NCBI GenBank assembly: GCA_030019205.1
Contig: JASEFH010000001.1
Location: 124,001 to 188,000, forward strand
Direction of reading: 5' to 3'
Length of the DNA stretch: 64,000 bases
Origin: Methanomicrobiales archaeon
GTDB taxonomy: Archaea > Halobacteriota > Methanomicrobia > Methanomicrobiales > JACTUA01
Shown here: positions 63,526-64,000 of the stretch, one piece after another
Layout of the letters: each line of letters starts with the position of its first letter
Numbering within the stretch: position 1 is the first letter of the stretch
The notes under the pieces: model-generated
The model's database searches: none
The model's input: the letters and a program-made list of their open reading frames with translations, nothing else
Told to the model about the DNA's origin: nothing
Position numbers and translations under genes: made by a program

Positions 63526-64000
63526 CCATCTCGAGCGGGGTCGGAATATCCAGTCTCTTGTTCTCCAGGAGCAACCGCGCCAGCTCGCGGTACGTGCCGG
63601 CCTGCGCGGATTCCGGCGCATACTCGACCACAGGCTGCTTGTGCAGTTCGGCGAGCTGGACGATGCGATCCCTCGGGATATGGGCGATCAGGCGGGAGCC
63701 GATGCGGCGGGCGAACGCGTCCACCAGTTCCTCTTCCCGGTGCAGGGGGGCGGCATTGCAGATCACTCCGCCGAGCTGGCAGCAGCTGCGCCCGCGCCCG
63801 GAGAGGCGCGCAATGGCTTTGGCGATGTTGTTCGCCGCGTAGAGGGACATGAGCGTTCCGGAGGTGACGAGGTAGACCTCCCGCGCGTAGCCCTCCCGCA
63901 TGGGCATCGCGAATCCCCCGCAGACCACGTCGCCGAGGACATCGTAGACGATGACGTCCCCATTGAGCGCACCGAGCCTCTCGAGCAGCTGGAACGTGGC
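63491..64000 (-). CDS. NifH-like nitrogenase reductase ATPase (5' end outside window)
   Basis: The visible 169 C-terminal residues match nitrogenase iron protein: [19 protein letters not shown] with the second cluster Cys (equivalent to NifH Cys132). [57 protein letters not shown] and [12 protein letters not shown] at the end also match. The P-loop and first cluster Cys lie beyond the window edge. As an ATP-driven dimer with one shared [4Fe-4S] cluster it would pass electrons to the two following subunits. Which NifH group it belongs to needs the full sequence. Confidence 0.92.
   Translation of the reverse strand, partial: ATFQLLERLGALNGDVIVYDVLGDVVCGGFAMPMREGYAREVYLVTSGTLMSLYAANNIAKAIARLSGRGRSCCQLGGVICNAAPLHREEELVDAFARRIGSRLIAHIPRDRIVQLAELHKQPVVEYAPESAQAGTYRELARLLLENKRLDIPTPLEMDELETLALEYA

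Noticed and set aside
1-64000. CRISPR arrays, insertion sequences, replication origin
   Set aside because: No regularly spaced repeats, no transposase-like protein, no orc1/cdc6 gene or origin-type repeats were seen.

Overview
The window reads as a chromosomal segment of a methanogenic euryarchaeon, most likely of the order Methanomicrobiales (Methanoculleus/Methanofollis-like). Reasons: archaeal information-processing genes throughout (aIF1, aIF6, S19e, L39e, L31e, L21e, LX, Rpb4, prefoldin alpha, Pus10, TrmY, RNase P component 4, PINA), methanogen-associated unknown families (DUF473-like, DUF5611-like, DUF371, DUF655), a group-3 type [NiFe] hydrogenase, an adenosylcobalamin-type ribonucleotide reductase next to cobyric acid synthase, short leaderless or Shine-Dalgarno (SD) promoters with TATA boxes, and a high GC content. 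I cannot fix the genus from sequence alone.

Layout. 1-0.75 kb: end of a histidine kinase plus its receiver-only partner. 1.1-5.1 kb: tRNA-Phe, a DHH phosphoesterase, an unknown gene and metG. 5.2-8.9 kb: a coding-poor stretch with one small Rho-N/SAP-type gene, a clearly decayed histidine kinase and a strong hairpin, ending at tRNA-Arg. 9-16.7 kb: minus-strand housekeeping block (PAC2 protein, leuS, PINA ATPase, hisI, prepilin peptidase). 16.8-27.8 kb: a plus-strand cluster of ferredoxin, V4R-domain protein, [NiFe] hydrogenase small and large subunits, Roadblock/LC7 and DUF2226-like proteins, a MinD-like ATPase, and an archaeal type IV pilus/secretion motor (one ATPase, two TadC-like membrane proteins). 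28.4-43.9 kb: mixed genes including aIF1, class II RNR, cobQ, a lipoprotein thioredoxin, a sugar nucleotidyltransferase, a CBS-ParB protein, an FKBP, exonuclease VII (xseA/xseB) and purN. 44.1-49.1 kb: ribosomal protein/translation/SRP operon. 49.1-55.6 kb: an M20 peptidase, then the trmY-pus10-L21e-rpoF-DUF655-ksgA-HemK operon. 56-58.2 kb: an intact PAS histidine kinase. 58.4-61.2 kb: isopropylmalate dehydratase/homoaconitase pair plus a matching dehydrogenase. 61.3-64 kb (minus strand, cut by the window edge): a nitrogenase-like operon with a NifH-like ATPase and two short NifD/NifK-like subunits.

Two regions stand out. First, the 16.8-27.8 kb cluster couples an Mvh-type hydrogenase, without its usual heterodisulfide-reductase partners, to signalling-type domains (V4R, Roadblock/LC7, MinD) and to a pilus/secretion motor. 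This suggests, as inference only, hydrogen-linked control of a surface structure or an unusual soluble hydrogenase. Second, the nitrogenase-like H-K-D operon keeps candidate P-cluster cysteines in both large subunits but lacks the histidine that holds FeMo-cofactor in NifD. It also has one more component-1 gene than the F430-biosynthesis pair CfbCD, so its substrate is unknown.

Genes are tightly packed within operons (many ATGA overlaps). They are separated by several 300-1400 base stretches in which I could recognise no gene.
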